From assembly GCF_900111355.1 (NCBI RefSeq), contig NZ_FOHA01000018.1, positions 1-40,177 on the forward strand: DNA of 40,177 nt, in the 5' to 3' direction. Each line of letters starts with the position of its first letter. Position 1 is the first letter of the stretch. The DNA is from Isobaculum melis. Its GTDB lineage: Bacteria > Bacillota > Bacilli > Lactobacillales > Carnobacteriaceae. A program made the position numbers and the translations under genes. The notes beneath the pieces are model-generated. The model was not told the origin of the DNA, ran no database searches, and saw only the letters and a list, made by a program, of their open reading frames with translations. This document shows, one piece after another, positions 24,393 through 33,466 of this stretch.

Positions 24393-24836
24393 CTAACCTA
24401 ATTTACCAACAAGCTCTTTTGCAAAAGCTTCTAAGTTTTGAATATCTTCTTCTTCAGCAGCTAAATCAACTTTAACCACCTCAGCACCTTTAGTAGCACC
24501 CGTTTCAGCGAATTTTGCATCAAAATCATCTACTGATTTACAATATTCATCATAGAAAGTATCTCCTGAACCAAAGACACCATAAATTTTACCTTCAAGG
24601 TTTACATCGCCTAAATCATCATAAAAATCAACGATTTCATCTGGTAAATCGCCATCGCCATAAGTGTAGGTGGCAACAAGAGCGATATCTACTGTTTCAA
24701 AATCCTCAGGATCTGCTTGTGTACATTCTACCGTTTCAACGTCAATATCTAATTTTTCTAAAGCTTCTGCTACAATATCAGCTAATTCTTCAGTGTTACC
24801 AGTCATACTTGCATAAACAATCTTGGCTGTTGCCAT
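24393..24836 (-). CDS. Flavodoxin
   Basis: 147 residues from the ATG at 24836, 9 nt from GGAGG; the upstream in-frame ATG at 24845 touches that site. FMN phosphate loop ASMTGNTEELAD (~9-20), flavin-stacking segments TYTYGDGDLPDE (~57-68) and FGSGDTFYDEYCKSVDDF (~88-105). Very acidic and short-chain. Role: low-potential one-electron carrier in the cytoplasm. Monocistronic, divergent from map. Confidence 0.95.
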   Translation of the reverse strand: MATAKIVYASMTGNTEELADIVAEALEKLDIDVETVECTQADPEDFETVDIALVATYTYGDGDLPDEIVDFYDDLGDVNLEGKIYGVFGSGDTFYDEYCKSVDDFDAKFAETGATKGAEVVKVDLAAEEEDIQNLEAFAKELVGKLG

Positions 24837-24949
24837 GATACTCATCCTCCATTTATTTAAAAATTAAGACTTCTTCTATAGAGTATAACAAAAAAATAAA
24901 AACTTAGGAACAATTAGCGCGATTCTTTTCTGAAAACAAACATCAAACA

Positions 24950-24977
24950 TTGAGAAATCAAGAAAATGCTGTATAAT
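24950..24977 (+). promoter_or_regulatory. Sigma-A promoter of map
   Basis: TTGAGA (24950-24955), 16-bp spacer, TATAAT (24972-24977). A CodY-like core TTTTCTGAAAA lies at 24926-24936, just upstream of the -35. Confidence 0.6.
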
Positions 24978-25017
24978 AAAAACGAATGATAGAAGAAAAA
25001 AAGGAGCGTATTTAAAT

Positions 25018-25773
25018 ATGATTACATTAAAATCACCTCGTGAAATAGAGGCAATGGATGCTTCAGGTAGCTTATTAGCTGATGTCCATATTGCCCTTCG
25101 CGATTTTATTAAACCAGGGATTACAAGCTGGGACGTTGAAGAATTTGTAGATCACTATATCACAAGTCATGGCGGAATTGCTGCTCAAAAAGGTTTTGAA
25201 GGCTATAAATATGCAACTTGTGTCAGTATTAATGATGAAATTTGTCATGGTTTTCCTAGAAAATCGGTTTTAAAAAATGGCGATTTGATCAAAGTCGATA
25301 TGTGTGTAGATTTAAAGGGTGCTTTATCTGATTCTTGTTGGAGCTATGCTGTCGGAGAAGTAACAGATGAAGTCAAACATCTAATGGATGTGACAAAAAA
25401 AGCCATGTATTTAGGCATTGAGCAAGCTGTGATTGGCAATCGAATTGGGGATATTGGTCATGCGATTCAAACTTATGTAGAAGGAGAAAACTTGTCTGTT
25501 GTACGTGAGTTTATTGGACATGGTATTGGACCAACGATTCATGAAGGACCAGCAGTGCCGCATTATGGTGAAGCTGGAAAAGGCTTACGTTTAAAAGAAG
25601 GCATGATTATTACCATTGAGCCCATGGTAAATATTGGCACATGGAAATCTAAGATGGATGATAACGGTTGGACTGCTAGAACACAAGATGGTTCTTTAAG
25701 TTGTCAATATGAGCATACATTAGCGATTACAAAAGATGGTCCAAGAATTTTAACGTCTCAAGGCGATCAATAA
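25018..25773 (+). CDS. map: Type I methionine aminopeptidase
   Basis: 251 residues; AAGGAG ~11 nt upstream. Metal ligands of the pita-bread fold are visible: D in LIKVDMCVD (~97), D in GALSDSCWS (~108), H in FIGHGIG (~172), E in TIEPMV (~204) and E in CQYEHTLAI (~236). Substrate-binding His is in EICHGFP (~79). Role: removes the initiator Met from nascent proteins. Followed by its own terminator. Confidence 0.96.
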   Translation: MITLKSPREIEAMDASGSLLADVHIALRDFIKPGITSWDVEEFVDHYITSHGGIAAQKGFEGYKYATCVSINDEICHGFPRKSVLKNGDLIKVDMCVDLKGALSDSCWSYAVGEVTDEVKHLMDVTKKAMYLGIEQAVIGNRIGDIGHAIQTYVEGENLSVVREFIGHGIGPTIHEGPAVPHYGEAGKGLRLKEGMIITIEPMVNIGTWKSKMDDNGWTARTQDGSLSCQYEHTLAITKDGPRILTSQGDQ

Positions 25774-25775
25774 AA

Positions 25776-25824
25776 AAAGGAAACTGTTTCGCAGTTCATT
25801 TAGATAGAGCGAAGCAGTTTTTCT
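25776..25824 (+). terminator. Terminator after map
   Basis: GAAACTGTTTCGC pairs (one mismatch) with GCGAAGCAGTTTTTC around an internal loop of ~16 nt, ending in a T-run. Confidence 0.7.
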
Positions 25825-25843
25825 TATGGAAGGAGGAAATGCT

Positions 25844-26842
25844 GTGAATGAAAAGCAGGAGAAAACAGTATTTTACCGCAGAAAAAATTTCAAAAGACTC
25901 TTTCATTTAATTGTTGAGCGCGTAAATGAAGCTGATATTAGTAACTCAGCTGTGGTGATTGCTTATTATTTACTACTTTCTATCTTTCCACTTTTGATTG
26001 TTTTGGGGAACTTGCTACCATATCTTTCATTTGAAGTAAATGAAGTGATGGGCTATTTAGCAACGATTGTTCCTGAAAATATTTATTCAGCCTTAGAAGG
26101 AACCTTACGTAGTTTGCTAACCAATTCAAGTGGTAGTTTGCTTTCTTTTGGTGCAATCGGTGCCTTGTGGTCAGCAAGTCGCAGTATGAATGCTTTACAA
26201 AATGGGATGAATAAAGCTTATGGTGTGGATGGCAGACTAAATTTTATTGTTGTGCGCATCGCTTCACTCCTATTTATGTTAGCTTTGATTTTAGGGGTTC
26301 TAGTTGTGGTATTAGTATTTAGTTTTGGGCAACAAGCGCTAAGTTTTGTTGCACAACATATTGATATTTCTGGGAACATTATAACCGCATTTACTAGCTT
26401 GAAATGGCCGTTAACCATTGTGATTTTAATCGCTGTTTTTGTTTTGCTTTATTATCTTGTGCCTAATGTAAAACTAAGCTTACGTAGCACATTACCAGGT
26501 GCATTATTTGCAACAACAGGCTGGATTGTGATTTCTCAAGGGTTTGCTTTCTATGTATCTGAATTTGCAAGTCGAACCATTAGTTATGGAAGTGTAGGTG
26601 TATTTATTGTATTGATGTTATGGCTCTATTTAGCGGGCTATGTTATTACTTTAGGTGCGGTAATAAATGCGGTTATTCATGAATATCGTAATGGCTCTGA
26701 TAAAGAAATAGGACAAATAGAAAAGATTGTTGGGAAAACGATTGGCAAAGGTAAACGAATCATCAATAATCGCAAAGAGAAAATAGTGTCTAAAAAACAA
26801 GAAAAAAATGAACAGCTGATGATAGAGCAGGAAGGTGAGTAA
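25844..26842 (+). CDS. YihY/BrkB family membrane protein
   Basis: 332 residues from GTG 25844, 7 nt after AAGGAGG; the ATG at 25826 precedes that site. About six membrane segments: ~40-62 (VVIAYYLLLSIFPLLIVLG), ~98-118, ~140-165, ~185-210, ~220-240, ~250-275. The family phrase SFGAIGALWSASRSMNALQNGMNKAYGV is clear. The C-terminus is a charged tail rich in Lys. Once annotated as RNase BN, now an uncharacterised transporter-like family. Two bases separate it from queH, so they form an operon. Confidence 0.92.
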   Translation: MNEKQEKTVFYRRKNFKRLFHLIVERVNEADISNSAVVIAYYLLLSIFPLLIVLGNLLPYLSFEVNEVMGYLATIVPENIYSALEGTLRSLLTNSSGSLLSFGAIGALWSASRSMNALQNGMNKAYGVDGRLNFIVVRIASLLFMLALILGVLVVVLVFSFGQQALSFVAQHIDISGNIITAFTSLKWPLTIVILIAVFVLLYYLVPNVKLSLRSTLPGALFATTGWIVISQGFAFYVSEFASRTISYGSVGVFIVLMLWLYLAGYVITLGAVINAVIHEYRNGSDKEIGQIEKIVGKTIGKGKRIINNRKEKIVSKKQEKNEQLMIEQEGE

Positions 26843-26844
26843 TC

Positions 26845-27630
26845 ATGGCAATTGATGCAGGTGAAGTTTTAGCAAAACTTGTTCCCAATCAAAAAATTAA
26901 TTACCATCGTGTGTTGGGGAAGATGATTGATTCATGGGTGAAAGAACATCTTCGTCCAACCATTCTGCTCCATAGCTGCTGTGCACCATGTAGTACGTAT
27001 ACATTGGAATACCTATCAGCATTTGCGAATGTCACAATTTATTTTGCAAATTCTAATATTCATCCACGGATTGAGTATCAACGTAGAGCCTTGGTTCAAA
27101 AAAACTTTATTGACGATTTTAATACGATGACAGGACAGCAAGTTGGCTTTATTGAAGCACCTTATCAACCACAGGATTTTTTGGCAAAAGTAAAAGGGCT
27201 GGAAAATGAACCGGAAGGTGGTGCTCGTTGTCATGTCTGCTATCAAATGAGGCTAGACTTAGCCGCACAAAAAGCCAAAGAATTAGGCTTTGATTATTTT
27301 GGTAGCGCACTTACCTTAAGTCCTAAAAAGAATAGTCAAAAAATTAATGAAATTGGTCTTGAAGTACAAGAATTATTTAAAGTCCAATATCTTCCTTCTG
27401 ATTTCAAGAAAAATAAGGGCTATCAGCGATCAATAGAAATGTGTAAAGAATATGAGGTCTATCGCCAATGTTATTGTGGCTGTGTATTTGGTGCAAAGGC
27501 ACAAGGAGTAGATTTAAAGGAAGCTGTTAAAAATGCGAAAGAAGCAATGAGAGAAGCTGATTTATTAGCTGATCGATCAGAGCAATTAGCTCGTATTTCT
27601 TGCCATTTACAAAATAAAGCGAAAAAATAG
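26845..27630 (+). CDS. queH: Epoxyqueuosine reductase QueH
   Basis: 261 residues; AAGGTGA at the end of the preceding gene serves as ribosome binding site. Cys motifs of QueH (former DUF208): LLHSCCAPCSTY (~42-53), ARCHVCYQMRLD (~129-140) and YRQCYCGCVF (~207-216), which hold an iron-sulfur cluster and adjacent metal. Role: last step of tRNA queuosine synthesis, reducing epoxyqueuosine to queuosine. No other queuosine gene lies in the window. Confidence 0.94.
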   Translation: MAIDAGEVLAKLVPNQKINYHRVLGKMIDSWVKEHLRPTILLHSCCAPCSTYTLEYLSAFANVTIYFANSNIHPRIEYQRRALVQKNFIDDFNTMTGQQVGFIEAPYQPQDFLAKVKGLENEPEGGARCHVCYQMRLDLAAQKAKELGFDYFGSALTLSPKKNSQKINEIGLEVQELFKVQYLPSDFKKNKGYQRSIEMCKEYEVYRQCYCGCVFGAKAQGVDLKEAVKNAKEAMREADLLADRSEQLARISCHLQNKAKK

Positions 27631-27668
27631 CATCTGATGCTTTGACATCACATGCTATTTTTTCTTTT
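27625..27668 (+). terminator. Terminator after queH
   Basis: AAAATAGCAT pairs with ATGCTATTTT around an ~18-nt loop, followed by a long T-rich run. Confidence 0.75.
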
Positions 27669-27698
27669 TTTCATCAATCACCAAAGCAGGAGAAAATC

Positions 27699-27764
27699 AT
27701 GAATAGACCACATTATAATAAAGGGTATAGACACTTGAAAAAAACTGCTTTCTGCCCTTTTTAG
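27699..27764 (+). other. Tiny ORF, 21 residues, doubtful
   Basis: ATG with CAGGAG 7 nt upstream; encodes MNRPHYNKGYRHLKKTAFCP plus one Phe, strongly basic and aromatic. No promoter was seen and it follows a terminator. It may be a chance frame in the gap between queH and the minus-strand kinase. Confidence 0.2.
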
Positions 27765-27810
27765 TCATAGAAGCTCCTATATTGAGATGATTCACAAGCT
27801 CCTTTATTTA

Positions 27811-28467
27811 TTATGCTAAATGTTCAAGTTTATCTACAATCGTTTTTAGGACAAAATCAGCATCTGCTTTATGTTCAATGTCAATTTCATCAATATCAAT
27901 CACTAAAGTTGGACTTTTATCATATGAGGAGAACCAATGATCATATTGACCATGCAGATGCTGATAATACTCAAGTAAATCTGAATTATTTTCAATTTGT
28001 TCAAAATCACGACCTCGTTTAGCAATTCTACTTAAAACAGTATCTAAAGAACCTCTTAAATAGATCAGCAAATCTGGTGATTTTTTCGGCATCCCATCTA
28101 GCTCTTCCATCATATTATCAAGCAAATCTAAATAAGTATCCATCTCAGCATCGCTCATATTTCCTTCTTCATAATTGATTCTTGTAAATAAGGCATCCTC
28201 ATAAATAGAGCGATCTAAGACATTATTTTGATGCTTTAGTGCAGCCTTAATACTTCTAAAACGTGTATTTAAAAAATAAATTTGTAAAGCAAAAGCCCAG
28301 CGTTCAGGATCATGATAAAATTTTTCTAAAATCCGATTATCATCGACACTTTCAAAAAAGGCTTCACTTCCTAAAGCATCAGCAATTAATTTTGTATAAC
28401 TACTTTTCCCAGCACCAATCATTCCAGCAAGTACAATCACAGCTTGACAAGCTCCTTTCGATTTCAA
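27811..28467 (-). CDS. Deoxynucleoside kinase
   Basis: 218 residues from the TTG at 28467 (AGGAGG 11 nt upstream). A start at an in-frame GTG nine codons later, preceded by AAAGGAG, is equally possible and would give an N-terminus closer to relatives. P-loop LAGMIGAGKSS (~13-23), ESVDDN (~39-44), DRS motif in VLDRSIYEDALF (~84), and lid arginines in RIAKRGRDFE (~146-155). Role: phosphorylation of deoxyadenosine/deoxyguanosine or other deoxynucleosides in salvage. Divergent from deoR and close to deoC-pdp, consistent with a deoxynucleoside module. Confidence 0.92.
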   Translation of the reverse strand: MKSKGACQAVIVLAGMIGAGKSSYTKLIADALGSEAFFESVDDNRILEKFYHDPERWAFALQIYFLNTRFRSIKAALKHQNNVLDRSIYEDALFTRINYEEGNMSDAEMDTYLDLLDNMMEELDGMPKKSPDLLIYLRGSLDTVLSRIAKRGRDFEQIENNSDLLEYYQHLHGQYDHWFSSYDKSPTLVIDIDEIDIEHKADADFVLKTIVDKLEHLA

Positions 28468-28560
28468 AACTTTCTATTCCTCCTCGGATAGCCATTCCTA
28501 TTTTTACAAATTTTATTATAACATAGAAGCTATGTGGAAAATGCTCTGTGCAGATGAGGA

Positions 28561-28713
28561 TGTGTCTAAAAATTACTGCGGCGAATGTTTTCGCGAGGAT
28601 TTTGTAACGCATCGTCAGAAATACTCGCTTATGTACCACATAAACTATGTTTTCTTCCTAGATTTCCACCATAATCACTGAAACAACGGATGCCACTGTA
28701 GTTTTCAGACACA
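28561..28713. repeat. 153-bp palindromic repeat (MITE-like)
   Basis: The ends are imperfect inverted repeats: TGTGTCT...TTACTGCGG at 28561-28581 and its partner at 28693-28713 (about 17 of 21 matching). Its right end, read on the minus strand, closely matches the element at 11902. It fills most of the gap between the divergent kinase and deoR genes and has no ORF. The size and fold recall the palindromic repeats described in E. faecalis (EFAR type, from memory), but identity was not tested. Confidence 0.6.
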
Positions 28714-28805
28714 CCTCAGAAGGCGTTTGTGTTCTTTCTATTTATTTGAGATAATCATAGATGATAGAAAACAAGAGAATAAGCTTGAAGATAGGATTTG
28801 ATGAC

Positions 28806-29762
28806 ATGGATAAAGAAAAACATCAATTAAGTGTAGAAGTAGCTAGATTATACTATCAAATGGAGTATAGTCAGCAAGATATTGCCAATCAATTAAATAT
28901 TTCCAGACCAACTGTCTCTCGTTTATTAAAGTATGCAAAAGATAAAGGCTATATCCAAATTAAAATTGTAGACCCATTTTCTGATATGACTTCTCTGAGT
29001 AGGTTATTAAAAGAAAAATACGATCTATTGGATGTACAAGTTGTGTTTGCTCCGACAATGGATTATCCGGTGTTGACGGAATATATCAGTAAAGCTACAG
29101 CTGAGTATCTAGAAAAAACAGTAACCAATGGAGATATTATTGGTGTCAGCTGGGGGACAACCATGCATGAAGTTGCGCGGAAAATGAAGCCTAAAGAAGT
29201 TAAAGGTGTGGAAGTTGTTCAATTAAAAGGAGGCATTAGCCATTCCAGTGTGAACACCTATGCAACGGAGACCTTGAATTTATTTGCTGATGCCTTTCAA
29301 ACAGTGGGAAGACAACTTCCGTTACCCGTTATCTTTGATCATCCAGAAGTGAAAAAAATGGTTGAAGAAGACCGCCACATTAAACGGATCATTGAATTGG
29401 GCAGGCAAGCGACCATTGCTGTCTTCACAGTTGGGACTGTGAGAGATGAAGCGTTACTTTTCCGTTTAGGCTACTTTGATAAAGAAGAGGAAAATCTATT
29501 AAAGAAGAAGGCAGTTGGAGATATTTGCTCTAGATTTTTTGATAGTAATGGAAATATTTGTAGCGAAACGATTGATAATCGAACAATTGGTATTGATTTA
29601 AATGAGTTAAAAATGAAAGAAAAATCAATCTTAGTAGCAGGCGGTATGAGAAAAATTCGTGCCATTGATGGCGCTTTAAATGGGAAATATGCCAATATCC
29701 TCATTACCGATCAATATACGGCACAAGCGCTACTGGATTTTGATGGCACATTAAATAGTTAA
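28806..29762 (+). CDS. deoR: DeoR, SorC-family deoxyribonucleoside regulator
   Basis: 318 residues from ATG 28806 (AGATAGGA 9 nt upstream); the longer frame from 28761 lacks a good site and relatives begin MDxEKxQLS. N-terminal HTH: YSQQDIANQLNISRPTVSRLL (~20-40). C-terminal sugar-phosphate-binding domain with GVSWGTTMHEVA, VVQLKGGISHSSVN and VGDICSRFFDSNGN. Strongly like B. subtilis DeoR, the repressor relieved by deoxyribose 5-phosphate. Its predicted operator lies upstream of deoC. Confidence 0.95.
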   Translation: MDKEKHQLSVEVARLYYQMEYSQQDIANQLNISRPTVSRLLKYAKDKGYIQIKIVDPFSDMTSLSRLLKEKYDLLDVQVVFAPTMDYPVLTEYISKATAEYLEKTVTNGDIIGVSWGTTMHEVARKMKPKEVKGVEVVQLKGGISHSSVNTYATETLNLFADAFQTVGRQLPLPVIFDHPEVKKMVEEDRHIKRIIELGRQATIAVFTVGTVRDEALLFRLGYFDKEEENLLKKKAVGDICSRFFDSNGNICSETIDNRTIGIDLNELKMKEKSILVAGGMRKIRAIDGALNGKYANILITDQYTAQALLDFDGTLNS

Positions 29763-29771
29763 TATTCTTTC

Positions 29772-29789
29772 TTTGAACAAAATTTCAAA
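29772..29789 (+). promoter_or_regulatory. DeoR operator
   Basis: TTTGAACAAAATTTCAAA. From memory the B. subtilis dra-nupC-pdp operator is ATTGAACAAAATTTCAAT; the core of 16 bases is the same and its distance from the predicted start (about -59 to -42) also matches. Confidence 0.88.
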
Positions 29790-29795
29790 CAAAAG

Positions 29796-29824
29796 TTTAC
29801 AAGTGTGCAACCTTAGTTTATACT
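29796..29824 (+). promoter_or_regulatory. Sigma-A promoter of deoC-pdp
   Basis: TTTACA (29796-29801), 17-bp spacer, TATACT (29819-29824). Confidence 0.8.
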
Positions 29825-29854
29825 GACAGTAATAGAACAAAGAAGGAGTGTTAC

Positions 29855-30523
29855 ATGATGGGATTAGCAAAAATGATTGATCACACAGCATTAAAACCAG
29901 AAACAACAAAGGAGGCTATTCTAAAACTCACTGCTGAAGCTAAGCAATATCAATTTGCGTCAGTCTGTGTGAACCCATACTGGGTCAGCTTAGCAGCCAA
30001 AGAATTAGCTGGAACAGGTGTTGATATTTGTACTGTAATTGGTTTTCCATTAGGCGCCAATACAGCTGAAACAAAAGCTTTTGAAGCAGCAGATGCCATT
30101 GCTAAAGGTGCAACAGAAGTCGATATGGTCATCAATATTGGTGCATTAAAAGATCAAGAAGATGCCATTGTAGAAGCAGATATTCGTGGTGTTGTGGCAG
30201 CAGCTAAAGGAAAAGCTTTAGTAAAAGTGATTATTGAAACTTGCCTTTTAACAGAAGAAGAAAAAGTCAGAGCGTGTGTGTTATCTGTAAAAGCAGGTGC
30301 AGATTTCGTTAAAACTTCAACAGGCTTCTCAACAGGTGGCGCAACGGTAGCTGATATTGCATTAATGCGTCAAACAGTTGGCCCTACTATTGGCGTAAAA
30401 GCTTCAGGTGGCGTGCGCTCGAAAGCAGATGTAGAGGCATTAGTTGCAGCAGGCGCAACAAGAATTGGAGCAAGCTCAGGTGTAGCAATTGTTTCAGGCG
30501 AAGTCTCTCAATCAGATTATTAA
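29855..30523 (+). CDS. deoC: Deoxyribose-phosphate aldolase
   Basis: 222 residues; AAGGAG 6 nt before ATG 29855 (ATG 29858, 9 nt, is equally possible). Class I aldolase TIM barrel: [13 protein letters not shown] near the start, [29 protein letters not shown], Schiff-base Lys in [14 protein letters not shown] (~152) and [14 protein letters not shown] (~181). Cleaves 2-deoxyribose 5-phosphate to glyceraldehyde 3-phosphate and acetaldehyde. First gene of the DeoR-controlled operon; pdp follows 29 nt later. Confidence 0.97.
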   Translation: MMGLAKMIDHTALKPETTKEAILKLTAEAKQYQFASVCVNPYWVSLAAKELAGTGVDICTVIGFPLGANTAETKAFEAADAIAKGATEVDMVINIGALKDQEDAIVEADIRGVVAAAKGKALVKVIIETCLLTEEEKVRACVLSVKAGADFVKTSTGFSTGGATVADIALMRQTVGPTIGVKASGGVRSKADVEALVAAGATRIGASSGVAIVSGEVSQSDY

Positions 30524-30552
30524 AAGAAACTAGAATAGGACTGGTGAATGCA

Positions 30553-31854
30553 ATGAGAATGGTAGACTTAATCTCAAAAAAACGCGATGGACAAGAGCTA
30601 ACAACTGAAGAAATCCAATTTTTTATTGATGGTTATACAGATGGTTCAATTCCAGATTATCAAGCAAGTGCTTTAGCCATGGCTATTTATTTTCAAGATA
30701 TGTCAGACAGGGAACGTGCTGATTTAACAATGGCGATGGTAAACTCTGGTGAAACCATTGATTTATCAGCAATCAATGGCATTAAAGTAGATAAGCACTC
30801 AACAGGCGGTGTAGGCGATACAACCACATTAGTCTTAGCCCCATTAGTTGCAGCCCTGGATGTTCCCGTTGCCAAAATGTCAGGTCGTGGCTTAGGACAC
30901 ACAGGTGGTACGATTGATAAATTAGAAGCGGTTAAAGGCTTCCATGTAGAAATTACCAAGGAACAATTTATTAATCTAGTGAACCAAGATAGAGTGGCTG
31001 TTATCGGACAAACAGGGAATTTAACACCAGCAGATAAAAAAATGTATGCTTTACGTGATGTGACAGGAACCGTCAATTCAATTCCATTAATTGCCAGCTC
31101 AATTATGAGTAAAAAAATTGCAGCAGGAGCAGATGCGATTGTATTAGATGTTAAAACAGGTGCAGGCGCTTTTATGAAAACAGAAGCAGATGCTGAAAAT
31201 CTTGCTCGTGCAATGGTGCGTATTGGGAACAATGTCGGGCGCCAAACCATGGCTGTTATTTCTGATATGTCTCAACCATTAGGTCATGCAATTGGCAATG
31301 CCTTAGAAGTGGAAGAAGCGATTGAAACCCTCAAAGGAAAAGGCCCAGCAGATTTAACAGAATTGGTACTCGTTTTAGGAAGCCAAATGGTTGTATTAGC
31401 GAAAAAAGCTGAGACGCTAGATGAGGCAAGAGCGATGCTACTAGAAGTCATGAACAATGGCAAAGCATTAGTAAAATTCAAAGAGTTCTTAAACAATCAA
31501 GGTGGCGATGGCTCTGTTGTAGATGATGTAACCAAATTACCGCAAGCCAAATATAAAATTGAAGTTCCAGCCAAAGAAGCAGGCTTTGTTTCAAATATTG
31601 TTGCAGATGAAATTGGAATTGCAGCGATGCTACTTGGTGCAGGACGTGCCACTAAAGAAGATGAAATCGACTTAGCAGTGGGCCTAATGCTCAATAAAAA
31701 AGTAGGAGACCCAGTAGCAGTTGGGGATTCACTTGTTACCATTTATTCAAATCGTGAAGCAGTCGAAAATGTCAAACAAAAAATTTATGATAATATGACA
31801 ATTGCTAAAACAGGTGTCGCACCTAAGCTGGTTCATTCCATCATTACAGATTAA
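30553..31854 (+). CDS. pdp: Pyrimidine-nucleoside phosphorylase
   Basis: 433 residues from ATG 30553 ([13 protein letters not shown], the usual start; GGTGA 5 nt upstream). The GTG at 30544 would add three residues. Phosphate and nucleoside site [16 protein letters not shown] (~81), [17 protein letters not shown] (family signature), [27 protein letters not shown]. Phosphorolysis of thymidine, deoxyuridine and uridine feeds deoxyribose 1-phosphate to the DeoC pathway; no phosphopentomutase gene lies in the operon. Ends at a strong terminator. Confidence 0.96.
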   Translation: MRMVDLISKKRDGQELTTEEIQFFIDGYTDGSIPDYQASALAMAIYFQDMSDRERADLTMAMVNSGETIDLSAINGIKVDKHSTGGVGDTTTLVLAPLVAALDVPVAKMSGRGLGHTGGTIDKLEAVKGFHVEITKEQFINLVNQDRVAVIGQTGNLTPADKKMYALRDVTGTVNSIPLIASSIMSKKIAAGADAIVLDVKTGAGAFMKTEADAENLARAMVRIGNNVGRQTMAVISDMSQPLGHAIGNALEVEEAIETLKGKGPADLTELVLVLGSQMVVLAKKAETLDEARAMLLEVMNNGKALVKFKEFLNNQGGDGSVVDDVTKLPQAKYKIEVPAKEAGFVSNIVADEIGIAAMLLGAGRATKEDEIDLAVGLMLNKKVGDPVAVGDSLVTIYSNREAVENVKQKIYDNMTIAKTGVAPKLVHSIITD

Positions 31855-31856
31855 CC

Positions 31857-31898
31857 AAAAACCCATGCTAGAATCAAATGATTCTAGCATGGGTTTTA
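31857..31898. terminator. Bidirectional terminator
   Basis: AAAACCCATGCTAGAATCA pairs with TGATTCTAGCATGGGTTTT, a near-perfect long stem with A-run and T-run. It serves pdp and the convergent rlmCD. Confidence 0.92.
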
Positions 31899-31943
31899 GT
31901 TCTCATTGATTATCTTGTTTTAACAGATAAAATGGTCTGTTTA

Positions 31944-33314
31944 TTATTTTAAAAGAAGACGTGCTACAACTTCAACTCGAGCAGTTTGTGGGAACATATC
32001 TACTGATTGTAAATAATCAACTTGATAAACTTTTGTCAATTGAACTAAATCTCTTGCCAAAGTAGAAGGGTTACAAGAGATATACACTAATTTTTTAGGC
32101 TTATTTTTCAAAATAGCTTTTAATAATTCCTTATCACAGCCAGTACGTGGTGGATCCACCACAATAGCATCCGGTTTAAAGCCGCGTTTTAACCAAAGTG
32201 GTAGCAGACTTTCAGCTTTACCAACTTCATATTTCACATTCTCAAACCCTAGTTTCGCAGCATTTTTCTTAGCATCTTCAATGGCTTCTGGGATAATATC
32301 CATACCACGCACTTCTTTGGCCTCTTTGGCTAAACTTAACCCAATTGTTCCAACGCCACAATAGGCATCTACTAAAGTTTCATTTTGTTGCAGTTGCAGT
32401 GCTTTTCTTGCTTCCTCATAAAGAACTTTTGTTTGTTCAGGATTCAATTGGAAAAAGGCTCGAGCAGAAAGTTCAAAACTAAGTGTATCAATTCGTTCCT
32501 CAATACTTTCTTTACCGGCTAGCAAGATGGTTTCATTTCCCATCACCAAAGAGGTTTTTTCTTGGTTCACATTTTGCATGACTGAAACAACTTCTGGCAA
32601 TTGTGTGTTAATTTTCTCAAGCAATTGCTGCTTTTTCGGTAACTTTTTACTATTTGTAACAAGCACCAACTGCACTTCACCAGTTTCAATACCAACTCGG
32701 GTCACAATTGTTTTAACAATCCCGCTATGTTTGATTTCCTCATAAATAGGAATCGCTAATTCCTCCAAAAAGCCACGAACAGCATTGATCACACGAGTTG
32801 TTTCAGGGCGTTGCACTAAACAATCTTTAATCGCAACCAAATGATGGGTTCCAGCACCATATAAACCAGCAAAAACTTGCCCTTCTTCTGCTCTGACTTG
32901 GAATTGCGCCTTATTACGATAATGCCATGGCTCAGCCATTCCGATTGTGTCCATTAATTTAAATTGCTGATAGCCACTAGGTTTAAATTTTTCTAGAGCC
33001 TGTAGCATCATATCTTTCTTAAAATCTAATTGTTTTGGATAGGCTAAATGTTGTAACTGACAACCGCCACACGTTTCATAAACCGGACATGGAGGTGTAA
33101 CCCGCTGTTTGGAAGCTTTTCGCATTTTTCTGATTTTAGCTTCTGCAAATTTTGGCATAACAGCTGTGACCTCAACAACAGCCTCCTCCTCTGGCAGTGC
33201 CCCTTTCACAAAAACAATCGTGCGTTTATAGTAACCAATTCCTTCACCATTGATACCTAAACGCTTAATTGTTAAAGGAAAACGCTGGCCAATTTCAATT
33301 GTATGTTCTGTCAT
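31944..33314 (-). CDS. rlmCD: 23S rRNA (uracil-C5)-methyltransferase, RlmCD/RlmD type
   Basis: 456 residues; GGGAG before the ATG. N-terminal TRAM domain (~10-65), a Cys cluster CPVYETCGGCQ (~76-86) plus a later Cys in IKDCLVQRP for an iron-sulfur cluster, SAM-binding VDAYCGVGTIGLSLA (~315), and catalytic motifs DPPRTGCDKELL (~390) and YISCNPSTLARDL (nucleophile Cys ~413). In Bacilli one enzyme of this type methylates both U747 and U1939; two paralogues can exist, so the exact target is inferred. Monocistronic. Confidence 0.92.
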   Translation of the reverse strand: MTEHTIEIGQRFPLTIKRLGINGEGIGYYKRTIVFVKGALPEEEAVVEVTAVMPKFAEAKIRKMRKASKQRVTPPCPVYETCGGCQLQHLAYPKQLDFKKDMMLQALEKFKPSGYQQFKLMDTIGMAEPWHYRNKAQFQVRAEEGQVFAGLYGAGTHHLVAIKDCLVQRPETTRVINAVRGFLEELAIPIYEEIKHSGIVKTIVTRVGIETGEVQLVLVTNSKKLPKKQQLLEKINTQLPEVVSVMQNVNQEKTSLVMGNETILLAGKESIEERIDTLSFELSARAFFQLNPEQTKVLYEEARKALQLQQNETLVDAYCGVGTIGLSLAKEAKEVRGMDIIPEAIEDAKKNAAKLGFENVKYEVGKAESLLPLWLKRGFKPDAIVVDPPRTGCDKELLKAILKNKPKKLVYISCNPSTLARDLVQLTKVYQVDYLQSVDMFPQTARVEVVARLLLK

Positions 33315-33466
33315 TATTTTAACTCCCTACCCTTTTTAGTTTCAATGAATGATACCATATTTTGAGTGGAAAATAAAAAGGTCTAGATAAAAAATAAGAC
33401 AACTCTGTTTCCAAATAGTACAAAAATTGCTAGAATAAGAAGATAGCAAAGAAAGCAGGTGGGCTT

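Noticed and set aside
30693-31742. Long minus-strand frames inside pdp (185 and 81 codons)
   Set aside because: They are antisense shadows of a clearly conserved gene with strong codon bias on the plus strand.
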